Of a DNA stretch of 64,000 bases, positions 7,125-16,662 are shown piece by piece. This DNA is from Thalassospira tepidiphila MCCC 1A03514 (GTDB lineage: Bacteria; Pseudomonadota; Alphaproteobacteria; Rhodospirillales; Thalassospiraceae). Below the pieces are notes generated by a model. That model made no database searches and was not told the DNA's origin. It was given only the letters and a program-made list of their open reading frames with translations. The stretch spans positions 124,001-188,000 of the forward strand of contig NZ_JPVZ01000001.1 of NCBI RefSeq assembly GCF_001662875.1, given 5' to 3'. The first letter of the stretch is position 1; every line of letters starts with the position of its first letter. The position numbers and the translations under genes are program-made.

Positions 7125-9098
7125 TTAAGCCGCGAACACTTCACAAAGCTCATCAAGTGTTGCCAGAAGTTCCTTCAAGTTCAGCGGCTTTGACATCACT
7201 GTCACCGGAGCATCTGGTCCGTCTTCATCCTCAACCGGTCGGTCAGCATCGCCCGGGTGGCCGGTCATGACAATTACCGGCAGTGCGGGATTGCGTTCCC
7301 GAAGTTCCTTGACCAACGCGTTGCCATCCATGTGTGGCATGCGAATGTCGGTAATCAGGATGTCAGGCTGTACAACACCCGCAATCGCCAACGCATCTTC
7401 ACCGTTGTTTGCGGCGGAAACGTTAAAGCCCTGTGCTTCAAGATATCCCGAGATGATTTCCATGGCATCCACTTCGTCATCGACGACAAGCACGCGAATT
7501 TTGCCGCGTGCTTCGGCATTCGGCGGCACCTTGGTCAGCCAGCCATCCTCCTGACCTGCGTCGGAATGATGATCCACCTTCGCGGTGTCCACATCCGCAA
7601 GCGGCAGCGTGATTTCAAAGCAGGCCCCGTCACCCTCATTTCGCACATCAATTCGGCCCCCCATAGCCTCGACAATGCCAAAACTGACCGACAGCCCAAG
7701 TCCGGTTCCTTTGCCAACATCCTTGGTCGTAAAGAACGGATGAAACAACAAGTCAATGGCCGCTTCCGGAACACCCCCGCCATTGTCGTTGACAGCCAGT
7801 TTCAATGACTTCCGCGCTTCGTCAACCATTGCGCTGACACGGATCAAACCCCCGATACTGCCGGCATCCTCGCCGCTTTCGTTGATGGCATCGCGCGCGT
7901 TGCTCAGCATATTGACCAGAACCTGTTCCAACTGAACCTGTCGGCCATTGACGAAACAGCACTGCCGTGGAGCAACGACATCAATTGCAATGCCCGACAA
8001 TCTGCAATCATGTTCGACCATGTCCACAGCACGCTCAACGGCTTTCATGACATCGAACGGCGCAAAATCATCGTCGTCCGGACGGCTATATATCTGAAGA
8101 TGTTTGATTATTTCGGACATGCGCTCTGTCTGGGAACTGATGAGCGCCAGTCTTTCGCGCTGAAAGGCTGGTTTCACGGCATCCAGATCGTATTGCAGGG
8201 CACAGGTATCTGCGGCCATCCGGATGACGTTCAGCGGCTGATTCATTTCGTGGGCAACGGATGCTGCCATTTCGCCAAGCGTTGCCAGTTTGGACGTTTG
8301 AACCAATTGACGTTCAACTTTGCGTTTGTCGGTAACATCTTCTGCCAGCATCAGCATGGCTGGCGCCCCCTCGTGGGTGAAGGCAATGGCCGAGACTTCC
8401 AGCTCGACATTTTCGCCTTCCGGGCGTTGGCAGATGATTGTGAAGTCCGCACGCCCCGGATACCCGTTTCGATAACGCGAAATGTACTCCTCAAGCGTTT
8501 CGCGGCTTGAAGGATGCACCATTTCCATGAAGGATCGTCCGACCAGCTTATCACTGTCGCGCGCGCCCAAAATGCTGACGCCCTGCTGGTTCATATAGAC
8601 GATCTCTTCACCACTCAGGACAGAGATCAGTTCTGGTGCCAGCTCGACCAGTTTACGGTAACGCTCTTCACTTTCCTTGAGCGCGCGTTCGGCGCGCGAC
8701 CGTTCGATCGCATACCTGATGGAACGACGGATTGTACGGCCATCGGGAAATTCCTTGGTCAGATAGTCCTCTGCCCCATGTTGAAGGGCTTCGAACGCAA
8801 GTTCCTCGTCCTTGTGGCCGGTCAGGACGACGACGGGTGCAGCATTGGCACAACTGCGCACACGGCTGATGGTCTGCACGCCCGATGAGTCCGGCAAGGT
8901 CAGATCCAGCAAGACAACATCAAACAGTGCCTCTGGCCCGTCACCATTCAGCACCGCCATCGCGGATGCAAGATCGCTTCGATGCTCGATATCAAACGGC
9001 TCGCCGGTTTCTTCCAGCAGAGTGCGCACAAGAAACGCATCCCCGGGATTATCTTCGACAAGAAGAATTCGGAACCGTTGTTCAGGCATCACGTTCAT
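7125..9098 (-). CDS. Hybrid sensor histidine kinase (REC-PAS-HK-REC)
   Basis: 657 aa with no membrane segment, so a cytoplasmic sensor. Domain order: receiver 1 (about 9-125, Asp65 in LLDLTLPDSSG), PAS (about 143-262), HisKA with phospho-acceptor His283 in SVAHEMNQPLNVIR, an HATPase with N box (NMLSNARDA), G1 (DNGGG) and G2 (GKGTGLGLS), and receiver 2 (about 535-655, Asp584 in ITDIRMPHMDG, Lys637). An N-terminal receiver means the kinase itself takes a phosphate input from another kinase. ATG at 9098 or at 9089 (codon 4) are both possible. The convergent LuxR-type regulator is a candidate output. Confidence 0.93.
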   Translation of the reverse strand: MNVMPEQRFRILLVEDNPGDAFLVRTLLEETGEPFDIEHRSDLASAMAVLNGDGPEALFDVVLLDLTLPDSSGVQTISRVRSCANAAPVVVLTGHKDEELAFEALQHGAEDYLTKEFPDGRTIRRSIRYAIERSRAERALKESEERYRKLVELAPELISVLSGEEIVYMNQQGVSILGARDSDKLVGRSFMEMVHPSSRETLEEYISRYRNGYPGRADFTIICQRPEGENVELEVSAIAFTHEGAPAMLMLAEDVTDKRKVERQLVQTSKLATLGEMAASVAHEMNQPLNVIRMAADTCALQYDLDAVKPAFQRERLALISSQTERMSEIIKHLQIYSRPDDDDFAPFDVMKAVERAVDMVEHDCRLSGIAIDVVAPRQCCFVNGRQVQLEQVLVNMLSNARDAINESGEDAGSIGGLIRVSAMVDEARKSLKLAVNDNGGGVPEAAIDLLFHPFFTTKDVGKGTGLGLSVSFGIVEAMGGRIDVRNEGDGACFEITLPLADVDTAKVDHHSDAGQEDGWLTKVPPNAEARGKIRVLVVDDEVDAMEIISGYLEAQGFNVSAANNGEDALAIAGVVQPDILITDIRMPHMDGNALVKELRERNPALPVIVMTGHPGDADRPVEDEDGPDAPVTVMSKPLNLKELLATLDELCEVFAA

Positions 9099-9178
9099 TT
9101 CCAGCTTTCAGAGACACGGGTTTTCGTGCCGCATCGCACGGATCGAAAACCCGTTGAGTCTGCATGGTTTTGCGGGTG

Positions 9179-10177
9179 CTAGCAATCCTGAACATCAACA
9201 AGCAGACGTCCCTGCACCTGCCCTTTGAGGATCTTCTCCCCCCATGGCAGAATATCGGACAGTGCAACTTTCGTTGTTGCAGATTGCAGTTGATCCTTCG
9301 GCAATTCGCGCGCCAGGCGCTGCCATGCACGCACGCGCGTCTCATAGGGACACATGACCGAATCAATCCCGATCAGTTTCACACCACGCAGCAGGAACGG
9401 GATAACAGTTCCGGGCAAATCCGGACCACCGGCAAGACCGCAGGCGGCAACAACACCATGATATTTCATCTCGGATAGAACGTGGGCAAGCGTCGTGCTA
9501 CCGACACTGTCGATTGCCCCCACCCATCGTTCAGTCAAAAGAGGCTTGCTTGTATCTGTCAGTTCATTGCGGTCAATGATCGTACTGGCGCCGAGATCAC
9601 GAAGATACTGATGCGTTTCGGCGCGTCCCGTCGATGCGGCAACCCGATAGCCAAGCGCAGAAAGTATTGAAACAGCAACAGAACCGACACCCCCGGCGGC
9701 CCCGGTCACAAGGACTTCGCCATCCTGCTTTGTCGACACACCCTGATCTTCCAGTGCCATGACTGCCAGCATTGCGGTGAAGCCCGCCGTACCGATTGCC
9801 ATTGCCTGCGATGCATCAATTCCGGCGGGCAACGGAACAAGCCAATCGGCCTTCACCCGTGCAAGCTGGGCATATCCGCCCCAATGGGCTTCACCAATCC
9901 GCCAACCGGTCAGCACAACTTCATCGCCGGGCTTATAACGATCATCGGTAGATGAAACGACTTCGCCGGAAAAATCGACGCCGGGCACATGGGGATAGGT
10001 GCGCACAAGTCGTCCCAATCCGTTCAAGACCATGCCGTCCTTATAGTTGAGAGTTGACCATTTGACCCGAACCAGCACCTCTCCTGCGGGCAAGTCATCT
10101 GTGGTCAGGTTCTTGAATTCTGCTGTAACGCTTTTTTCTTTCTGGTCCAGGACCAGTGCGCGAAATGAGTCAGCCAT
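9179..10177 (-). CDS. acuI: Acrylyl-CoA reductase, YhdH/AcuI-type MDR oxidoreductase
   Basis: 332 aa zinc-free medium-chain dehydrogenase. Residues 1-110 form the GroES-like domain with STLNYKDGMVLNG and PHVPGVDFSGEV; the NADPH-binding fold has VTGAAGGVGSVAVSILSALG near 157-176. It carries the AcuI/YhdH hallmark phrases, including GGYAQLARVKADWLVPLP. The known reaction of the family is NADPH-dependent reduction of acryloyl-CoA to propionyl-CoA, which detoxifies acrylate formed from DMSP in marine bacteria. No dmd or ddd gene is adjacent. The start has a strong GGGAGG site. Substrate is inferred from the family. Confidence 0.85.
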   Translation of the reverse strand: MADSFRALVLDQKEKSVTAEFKNLTTDDLPAGEVLVRVKWSTLNYKDGMVLNGLGRLVRTYPHVPGVDFSGEVVSSTDDRYKPGDEVVLTGWRIGEAHWGGYAQLARVKADWLVPLPAGIDASQAMAIGTAGFTAMLAVMALEDQGVSTKQDGEVLVTGAAGGVGSVAVSILSALGYRVAASTGRAETHQYLRDLGASTIIDRNELTDTSKPLLTERWVGAIDSVGSTTLAHVLSEMKYHGVVAACGLAGGPDLPGTVIPFLLRGVKLIGIDSVMCPYETRVRAWQRLARELPKDQLQSATTKVALSDILPWGEKILKGQVQGRLLVDVQDC

Positions 10178-10271
10178 GGGATCCTCCCGATCTGTTCGGA
10201 TGATCGATCAAGAGTATGGTGCCCACTACCGTGCGTCAAACACGCAGGTTACATCCGACAAGACGGATTGA

Positions 10272-10652
10272 TTAATCAGCCGCGGGAATGCTTGCGGGAT
10301 CAAGGGAAGCATCCATACCCCCCATCACCGCAACAGCGATGACCACAATCGCCAAAATACCGAGATAGACAAACAAGCGACGCGACCCGGACTGTTTTCC
10401 TAGGTCGTCCTGGATGACTTCGCGTTGCACATCGTCAGGCAGGCTTCGATAGGACAGCCATCCCAACAAAGGCACGATCACAAGATCATCCAGCCAGCCA
10501 ATCCCGACCAAAACATCGGGCAGGAAATCAACAGGACTGACCAGATAGACCAGACCGGTCAGTAAAAGAAGCTTGGATTTCAGCGCCACATCTTTGCGAA
10601 TTAAAGTGCGCAAGAGGTTGGGTACGATCATCCATACCGAAGCTTTTTTCAA
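10272..10652 (-). CDS. DUF1232 membrane protein
   Basis: 126 aa. The DUF1232 (YkvA) core is plain: KSKLLLLTGLVYLVSPVDFLPD then GWLDDLVIVPLLGWLSYRSLP, about residues 24-67. A second hydrophobic segment (about 92-112) would anchor it in the inner membrane. Function of the family is unknown. The longest frame begins with TTG (MKKASVWM); the next ATG is codon 8 and lacks a clear ribosome site, so the start is unsettled. The gene to its right, at 10668, is only 15 bp away and probably co-transcribed. Confidence 0.8.
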   Translation of the reverse strand: MKKASVWMIVPNLLRTLIRKDVALKSKLLLLTGLVYLVSPVDFLPDVLVGIGWLDDLVIVPLLGWLSYRSLPDDVQREVIQDDLGKQSGSRRLFVYLGILAIVVIAVAVMGGMDASLDPASIPAAD

Positions 10653-10667
10653 AGGCAGTTACCCGTT

Positions 10668-10976
10668 TCAACGATGCAGTGGCGTGACATAGGCAGAGTA
10701 AGCAATCCGCATTGCGAGGGCAAACTTTTCACTCTGCTCAGCATTGGTCGCCTGCTCAGTCACATCACCCCCGATTGATCCGCAATCAATCGTACATTTG
10801 GCATAGACAGAGGTCGGGAGCTTGAATTCATATGTCGCACCCAGTGTCGCACTTTCTTTCAAGGGCAGTGCCTTAATCGATTTCGCGTGTAAATCACTCG
10901 GCGGTACAGTCATCCATGCCAGCAACAATGCAAAACCAAGAACCGCCAACATCGCCAGTTTATCAAGATACAGCAT
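10668..10976 (-). CDS. Hypothetical exported or membrane-anchored protein
   Basis: 102 aa from the ATG at 10976, with GGGAC ten bases upstream; a GTG one codon earlier is the alternative. Residues 1-22 (LDKLAMLAVLGFALLLAWM) form one hydrophobic segment, so the rest is periplasmic. The mature part has two cysteines (CTIDCGS), possibly a disulfide. Not recognised. It lies between the asparagine synthase and the DUF1232 gene on the same strand. Confidence 0.65.
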   Translation of the reverse strand: MLYLDKLAMLAVLGFALLLAWMTVPPSDLHAKSIKALPLKESATLGATYEFKLPTSVYAKCTIDCGSIGGDVTEQATNAEQSEKFALAMRIAYSAYVTPLHR

Positions 10977-11067
10977 CACTCATGTCCCAACAGCATATCT
11001 GTTAATTGTTATTTGCAATTAAGAAATGCCGGAGCGAGTAATTTGTTCCCGCAAAAGTTAAGACGTC

Positions 11068-12840
11068 TTAACTTTTTTGAAAACTGGCGAGTGTTTCGAA
11101 AACGTCCGGGTAAGGCGCATGCCCGAGAACATTCGCCTGATGCCAAAGCGCATAGAACAGCAAATGCCAACAAGCCGCACCTTCACGTTTGCCCGGAGTG
11201 TTGAAAAGTTTTTCCACCCTGTCGGCATCTGCGATCTCGATAATGCCTGCCTGCCGGGCGACCAGCGGCCCCAACTCCTTGCCGCGCGCTGCAATCCATT
11301 CTGAAACCGGAACCGTGAAGCCGCGCTTCCTGGCAAACGGCTTTGCCATTGGCAAACAACGTTCCAGCCAACTGCGCAACAGGAATTTGCCAACGCCTTT
11401 TCTAACCTTGAGGCGGTCGGGAAGTTGGTATGCGAACTCAGCGACAACCGGATCAAGGAACGGTGTGCGCCCTTCAAGACTGTGCGCCATCAGCATTCGA
11501 TCAAGCTTGAGCAACAAATCATTGGGTAACCAGTCGGCGCAATCCACGGCCTGAGCAATCGCCAGACGCGACCGTTTCCCCCGGCTTTCACGACTTTCCG
11601 ACGCGGCAATGCCATCGCGCCACCCCTCCAGAACACCAGGCCGCAAGACATCAATCTTATCGAACGTCCCCTTGGAGCGCATCACACGACCGCCCAGCAA
11701 AAACGGTCGCATGACCGACCGGTACCGACCGTAACCGCCAAACAGCTCGTCACCGCCCTCGCCCGACAGCACAACCTTGAAATCGCGCGCGGCTTCCTTT
11801 GCAAGCTTGTAGGTCGGAAGAATGGCATAATCCGCTGCCGGATCATCCATGCGTGCGGCGACCTCTGGCAATAGCGTCCAGAAGTCATTTTCGGAAAACA
11901 TCACTTCGATATGGTTGGCGTTGCACGCCTTGGCGACCTCTCGGGCGAGTTCGCGTTCGTCATGCACACTGCTGGCTTCAAACGCCGCAGTATAGGCGGT
12001 TACCGGTCTCTCATTAAGCCGGTGCATCATACCAAGCAAGGACGCACTATCGACCCCGCCCGACAAGAACATGGCATAATCGACATCAGATCTTTGATGC
12101 AGCCGAACCGATTCCTCGAACACCCGGTCCCACTCATAAAGCGCACTTTCCAGATTATTCCCAGTCGCACCTGCATCACTGAGAACCTGACGACGCCGGC
12201 GCTCGACAATCCGTCCGTTTTTTAAAACGATGGTTTCACCGGGCTGCAGTCGTTTTATCCCATCCAGGATCATGTCCGCGCCTGTGGTGAATTGCACCTG
12301 AAGCAACTCGGACCGGGCATCCTCGCGTACTTGCCGTCCGACAAGTCCGGCAGCGACCAATGCCTGCGCTTCGGACGCGAATGCGAAATATTCAGGGGTT
12401 TCAAGGTAGTAGACCTGCTTGACACCAAACGGGTCGCGACACAGAACGACCTGATTATCGACCATATCATGAATGGCAAAGGCATACATACCGCGCAGCT
12501 GATCAAACCCACCAATACCATCGCGCGCAAATATGCGAAGTGCGGTTTCACTGTCAGAATGGGTTTTGAAACCCTCTTCACCCAGTTCTTTTCTGAGCTC
12601 GAGATAATTGTAAATCTCACCGTTGGCGATCAAAGCACTACCATTTTCGTGGTAAAGCGGCTGGTCACCAGTATTGAGATCGATAATTGCCAAGCGTGTC
12701 TGGATGAAACCGACGGGGCCTTTGACATAGCGCCCGTCACCATCTGGACCGCGATGCCCCAAAGCATCACGCAAACGATCAAGGATTTCAGGATCAAGGG
12801 ATTGCTTGTCCTTGGCGATATAACCGGCAATTCCGCACAT
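11068..12840 (-). CDS. asnB: Asparagine synthase (glutamine-hydrolysing) family amidotransferase
   Basis: 590 aa. The class-II glutaminase domain starts MCGIAG, so Cys2 is the nucleophile after Met removal; the glutamine-binding NGEIYN is intact at 73-78. The synthetase domain has the PP-loop FLSGGVDSAS and the SGEGGDELFGGYGRYR segment. The start ATG shares one base with the stop of the glycosyltransferase gene upstream (TAATG), so translation is coupled. Last gene of a five-gene glycan cluster, it may amidate a uronic acid in the sugar chain, as such homologues do in O-antigen clusters, rather than make free asparagine. That role is inference. Confidence 0.9.
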   Translation of the reverse strand: MCGIAGYIAKDKQSLDPEILDRLRDALGHRGPDGDGRYVKGPVGFIQTRLAIIDLNTGDQPLYHENGSALIANGEIYNYLELRKELGEEGFKTHSDSETALRIFARDGIGGFDQLRGMYAFAIHDMVDNQVVLCRDPFGVKQVYYLETPEYFAFASEAQALVAAGLVGRQVREDARSELLQVQFTTGADMILDGIKRLQPGETIVLKNGRIVERRRRQVLSDAGATGNNLESALYEWDRVFEESVRLHQRSDVDYAMFLSGGVDSASLLGMMHRLNERPVTAYTAAFEASSVHDERELAREVAKACNANHIEVMFSENDFWTLLPEVAARMDDPAADYAILPTYKLAKEAARDFKVVLSGEGGDELFGGYGRYRSVMRPFLLGGRVMRSKGTFDKIDVLRPGVLEGWRDGIAASESRESRGKRSRLAIAQAVDCADWLPNDLLLKLDRMLMAHSLEGRTPFLDPVVAEFAYQLPDRLKVRKGVGKFLLRSWLERCLPMAKPFARKRGFTVPVSEWIAARGKELGPLVARQAGIIEIADADRVEKLFNTPGKREGAACWHLLFYALWHQANVLGHAPYPDVFETLASFQKS

Positions 12841-13865
12841 TAAGGTGCAACCTCGTCAAAGAAAGCCTTATATCGAGCGACCACGACATCCTCGGTAAAG
12901 TTGGCATCAAAAGCCGCACGCCCATTTGCCGACAATGTGTCTGAAAGCGCCTTATCGTCAAGGACTGCGCGTAAATCAGACGCCAGCGCAGAAACATCCT
13001 CAAGCGGAGACAGCAATCCGCTCTCGCCCGCTTTGATCAATTGCATTGGTCCCTGACTCGCCTGTGCGACAACCGGTTTGCCATGAGCCCATGCCTCGAT
13101 CACCATATTGCCGAGCGGTTCATGTCGCGAAGAGGCGCAAAAGACATCACAGGTCGCAAAGAGATTGGCCACGTCGCGACGCCATCCCAAAAACCGGACA
13201 CGATCCGCCACACCACATTCGGCGGACAGTTTCAGCAGCCCGTCCTTGAGATCGCCTGCCCCTGCGATCCAGAGATAGGCGCCGGGGACATCAACCAAGG
13301 CCCTGATCAATGTATCGAAGCCCTTGTTTTCGTGAAGGCGGCCCAGCCCAAGAATTAGCGGTGCGTCGTTTGGAGTGTTGAATTCCGACCGGTCAAGCTG
13401 TGTGCCTGGTTTTGCGTCTACAAAGTTCGGTAGATAATGGGTCCGCTCAGCAGGCCACCCTTCACGCACCAGATAGTCACAAATATCGCGCGTGTTGCCA
13501 ATCAGATGATCGCAATCACTGAAGTTCTTGAGCTTGTAATAACCGCCAAGCCGGGCGACCTTGGTGAAATTGCCTGACGGCGTCATCCGGCTGGCACGGT
13601 TCATCCAGCTCAGAACGATCTTTGGCTTGTGCTTTTTGATCTGCTGGCACAACGCCCACGGAGTTCGCAAATCAAAACGCCCGCCAAAAGGCAGTTCATC
13701 AAATGAAACACCATTTTCGGCGAGAACGGTGTTCCGGCCTTCATTCGGCCTCACGATACAATGTTGATCGATGCCAGCCCGCTGAAAACCGCAGGCAAGA
13801 CGCACAAAGAACTCCTCCGCGCCGCCAAATGGGCTTCCGGCCATGGTTTGCAGGAGCATGGTCAT
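12840..13865 (-). CDS. Glycosyltransferase family 4 (GT-B fold)
   Basis: 341 aa. The N-terminal half begins TMAGSPFGGAEEFFVRLACG, a typical GT4 acceptor-domain start; the C-terminal nucleotide-sugar domain has LGLGRLHENKGFDTLIRAL, then FLGWRRDVANLFATCDVF, and the E-x7-E-type motif in SSRHEPLGNMVIEAWAHGKP. Expected to act at the cytoplasmic face of the inner membrane on lipid A-core or another lipid-linked acceptor. It is flanked on the same strand by a GT2 gene 24 bp upstream and asnB with one overlapping base. Donor and acceptor are unknown. Confidence 0.9.
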   Translation of the reverse strand: MTMLLQTMAGSPFGGAEEFFVRLACGFQRAGIDQHCIVRPNEGRNTVLAENGVSFDELPFGGRFDLRTPWALCQQIKKHKPKIVLSWMNRASRMTPSGNFTKVARLGGYYKLKNFSDCDHLIGNTRDICDYLVREGWPAERTHYLPNFVDAKPGTQLDRSEFNTPNDAPLILGLGRLHENKGFDTLIRALVDVPGAYLWIAGAGDLKDGLLKLSAECGVADRVRFLGWRRDVANLFATCDVFCASSRHEPLGNMVIEAWAHGKPVVAQASQGPMQLIKAGESGLLSPLEDVSALASDLRAVLDDKALSDTLSANGRAAFDANFTEDVVVARYKAFFDEVAP

Positions 13866-13889
13866 TGGCAGTTCTCCGATGCGCCTTTC

Positions 13890-14654
13890 TTACTCGTCGT
13901 CATAGCGCGCCTTGAGATAGGACACCATCGGGAACAAGGCGGCCAGCAACGCGATCAAAAAGCCTAACCCACCTTCCTTATATCCCTTGCGCGACACAAA
14001 ACAGCGCCAGAAGCGCGAGATGATTCGGCGGAAGTTGTGGGCGAAACTGCCAATCTTTCCGGTGGCCCGCAGGTCGGCAGCGCGTGCAGAGGTATAACTG
14101 TCAAATCGACGGATCATGTCTGAGATGTTGCGATCAACAAAATGAACCAACGCACCATTAAGCCGTGGACCTTTTTTACCGGTCAGCTCAAACGAGGGAT
14201 GAACTCGCTCGTCCCCCCAGTTCTTGCACCCCTTGCGATAAAGCCGCCAGACAGCAGACGTCCCGAAGGATGCCCCCCATCCATAACGCACAAGACGCTT
14301 CCCGACATAATTGTCGACCGGGATCAAATATGAGTCGAACTTGTCCGAAAGAACCGCTTCAGGAATGGCCGCTGCCAGCTCTGCATTTATATGCTCGTCG
14401 GCATCAAGTTCGAATATCCAGTCACCACTTGCTTCGGCTATTGCGCGGTTGCGACGGTGGCCTTCAATGTCCCAGCTACCGACGACAGTTTTGACGCCAA
14501 AGCCCTTGGCGATTTCTTCGGTTCTGTCAGTACATTTATCGCAAATTACGACGATCTCGTCTGCAAAAGTCACTTTTTCAAGGCAGGAAGGAAGTCTTTC
14601 CTCCTCGTTATGAGCACAGATCACGACTGAAATACGCGGTTTTTTATCACTCAT
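13890..14654 (-). CDS. Glycosyltransferase family 2, WaaE/KdtX-like
   Basis: 254 aa from the ATG at 14654 (MSDKKPRISVVICAHNEEER). A GT-A fold is shown by VVICAHNEEERLPSCLEKV, the EIVVICDKCTDRT segment and the DxD-like FELDADEHI. The segment GHRRNRAIAEASGDWIFELD is typical of the WaaE (LPS core beta-1,4-glucosyltransferase) group. The C-terminus has a hydrophobic stretch (GFLIALLAALFPMVSYL) that may attach it to the membrane. It overlaps the upstream GT9 gene by 8 bp, a sign of tight coupling. Confidence 0.88.
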   Translation of the reverse strand: MSDKKPRISVVICAHNEEERLPSCLEKVTFADEIVVICDKCTDRTEEIAKGFGVKTVVGSWDIEGHRRNRAIAEASGDWIFELDADEHINAELAAAIPEAVLSDKFDSYLIPVDNYVGKRLVRYGWGASFGTSAVWRLYRKGCKNWGDERVHPSFELTGKKGPRLNGALVHFVDRNISDMIRRFDSYTSARAADLRATGKIGSFAHNFRRIISRFWRCFVSRKGYKEGGLGFLIALLAALFPMVSYLKARYDDE

Positions 14655-15618
14655 CGCCGATTTCCTGATTGCGATAGTCTTTAACCAATTGAATTGCCGC
14701 CGCGACAACTTTGGCAACCGGCAAGGTTTCCATCAAATTTTCTTTGGATAGGTAACTTTCACGGTTGGCCATGATTTTATCGAATGACCATTCCGTGCGC
14801 ACCGTCCGTCCCCATTTCGAGCAAGGGCCATAATGTTCCTCACGCGACGGGCCAAAAAGCCCGAGTGTCGGTCGCGTAGAGGCAGCTGCCATGTGCATAA
14901 GGCCCGAGTCATTGCCAATATATAGATCGGCTTTTTTCAGACAGGCCATCACAGTTAAAAGATGCTCTGTTCCAAATATTTCTACGCGTCTATCGGGCGG
15001 AATACTCTCAATAACAGGCAAGGACGAATCACGTTCACTTGGCGCCCCGACCAGAAGCACACGCGCATTCTCAAGCACCGCACCGGGCTTGGTCAGTTCG
15101 GCAATTGTTTCTTCAAACCGTTCGGGATGCCAAGTCTTGCCAATCCAGTTCGCAGATGGTCCGACAGCCAACAACGGTTTGCCATCGTCAGGGATGAGCT
15201 CTTTCGCGCGCGCCTCATCCTCAGGACGGGTCCAAACAACTGGTAACGGTGCAGGTTCAACACCAATTAATTTTCCGAGCTGTTCAACACGGTGCAAATC
15301 ATCATCATTACCCGGCAACACCACCCGCGTTTTGCCCGGCAACACATAAGCTGTCGCACTTCCGCGCAGGTCGACGATGATGTCCCACCAGTTCAGGACA
15401 ACCGATTTCCAGAGCTTCCACCAATGGCCGCCGCGTTTTTGCTTTGGCATTTTGATGATGCGTTCGAGGTTTGGGACAGCTTCGAAAATCGGTGCTGCCA
15501 CCGGGCCGCAGGCCACTGTCACGCGGATGCCGGGATAGGTTTCGACATAGTGGCGCAAAACCGATGTCGAAAGCACCGCATCGCCCAGACGGTTTGAGGT
15601 TATGAACAGCAGGCGCAC
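14647..15618 (-). CDS. Glycosyltransferase family 9 (heptosyltransferase-like)
   Basis: 323 aa. It opens RLLFITSNRLGDAVLSTSVL, the family GT9 start, and has the second-domain pattern GNDSGLMHMAAASTRPTLGLFGPSREEHYGPCS. GT9 enzymes add heptose to the inner core of LPS. The start codon is GTG, three bases after the stop of the upstream gene, with its ribosome site inside the end of that gene (CTGGAG). Part of the leftward glycan cluster. Sugar specificity is not readable. Confidence 0.9.
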   Translation of the reverse strand: MRLLFITSNRLGDAVLSTSVLRHYVETYPGIRVTVACGPVAAPIFEAVPNLERIIKMPKQKRGGHWWKLWKSVVLNWWDIIVDLRGSATAYVLPGKTRVVLPGNDDDLHRVEQLGKLIGVEPAPLPVVWTRPEDEARAKELIPDDGKPLLAVGPSANWIGKTWHPERFEETIAELTKPGAVLENARVLLVGAPSERDSSLPVIESIPPDRRVEIFGTEHLLTVMACLKKADLYIGNDSGLMHMAAASTRPTLGLFGPSREEHYGPCSKWGRTVRTEWSFDKIMANRESYLSKENLMETLPVAKVVAAAIQLVKDYRNQEIGDE

Positions 15619-15621
15619 GGC

Positions 15622-16662
15622 TTACAGTTTCTCCAGCTCGCCAGCGACATGGATCCATTCGCGGCGATCATTGCGCGCGGCTTCGGACTGGCTGGCAAAG
15701 AAGGAACGGTCGGTCAGAAGCTGCGTTGTGATATTTCCAAATGCGGCCTCGTCCGGAACGATATAGCCCGTCTTGCCATCCTCAACCCGGCTTTTGGCAA
15801 TACCGCCATAGGACACAACCGGCGTTGCAGCCCCCAGCGCATCGACAATCCACTGCCCGACATGATCCGTGCCGTACTTGCCGTGGTGCAGGAACGCACG
15901 GGCATTGGCAACAGTTTCGGCCATGTCGGCCTCTGGTTTCGGATGATGGACCCGAACCCCCTTGTCGATGGCGGATCGCACCATATCAAGCAGGTCGTCC
16001 GACACGCTGTCATTTTCGCCTGCCATGGCGCTAAACAGGTCATAGGCATAGACTTCGAGGATCGCATTCGGTGCCTTGGGCGCGACATAGGTTTCCCAGA
16101 TGCGAATGACCTGGGCGATCCCGGTCGAACTGTTGGCAACTGTAACGGCCAGTTCATCGCGCGATTCAAACGCCCAGTGCATGTTCGATGCCATGACAAA
16201 GGATGTTGTCGCACCGGGTTTGACCACGATCGGCTTTTTGGCAAGGTCTGCATCAAAGGCCTTTGCCTGCGCATCATCGGTAAAGATGACCTGAACTTTC
16301 TTTTCCTGCAGAACCAGACGCACATCATCGGCATTCAGTCGTGCCGGATCGCCATCGAACCAGAGTGCGACAGTCGCACCCTCGGGCACTGAAGCGTGGC
16401 TGAGCAATGCCGGATCACGCCAAACAATCACGGTATTGACCGCATCACCGCCAAAGGGCGGCAGTTCAGCTTCAAGCTGTCGCCAGGCAACGCCATGCAT
16501 GTCCTTGTCGATGCCGCCATTGCGGCGCGCTTCGACCTTGTGACCACGGGCAACAAGGGACTCTGCCAAGGCAATGAAAGCGCGCTGGCATGTTCCGAGC
16601 GGACGGGCTTCGCGATCCTTGGGATCAAAGCCGATGGACTGATCAAGCATCAAGATTTTCAT
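15622..16662 (-). CDS. Putative glycosyltransferase, GT-B fold (first gene of the cluster)
   Basis: 346 aa. The N-terminus MKILMLDQSIGFDPKDREAR is followed by LGTCQRAFIALAESLVARGH, which resembles the acceptor side of GT4-like enzymes. Residues about 265-325 (GQWIVDALGAATPVVSYGGI and a GKTGYIVPD turn) resemble the nucleotide-sugar side. The canonical E-x7-E is not obvious, so it is a divergent member. It is the promoter-proximal gene of the leftward glycan cluster and diverges from ygfZ across 149 bp, where the cluster promoter should lie. Confidence 0.7.
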   Translation of the reverse strand: MKILMLDQSIGFDPKDREARPLGTCQRAFIALAESLVARGHKVEARRNGGIDKDMHGVAWRQLEAELPPFGGDAVNTVIVWRDPALLSHASVPEGATVALWFDGDPARLNADDVRLVLQEKKVQVIFTDDAQAKAFDADLAKKPIVVKPGATTSFVMASNMHWAFESRDELAVTVANSSTGIAQVIRIWETYVAPKAPNAILEVYAYDLFSAMAGENDSVSDDLLDMVRSAIDKGVRVHHPKPEADMAETVANARAFLHHGKYGTDHVGQWIVDALGAATPVVSYGGIAKSRVEDGKTGYIVPDEAAFGNITTQLLTDRSFFASQSEAARNDRREWIHVAGELEKL

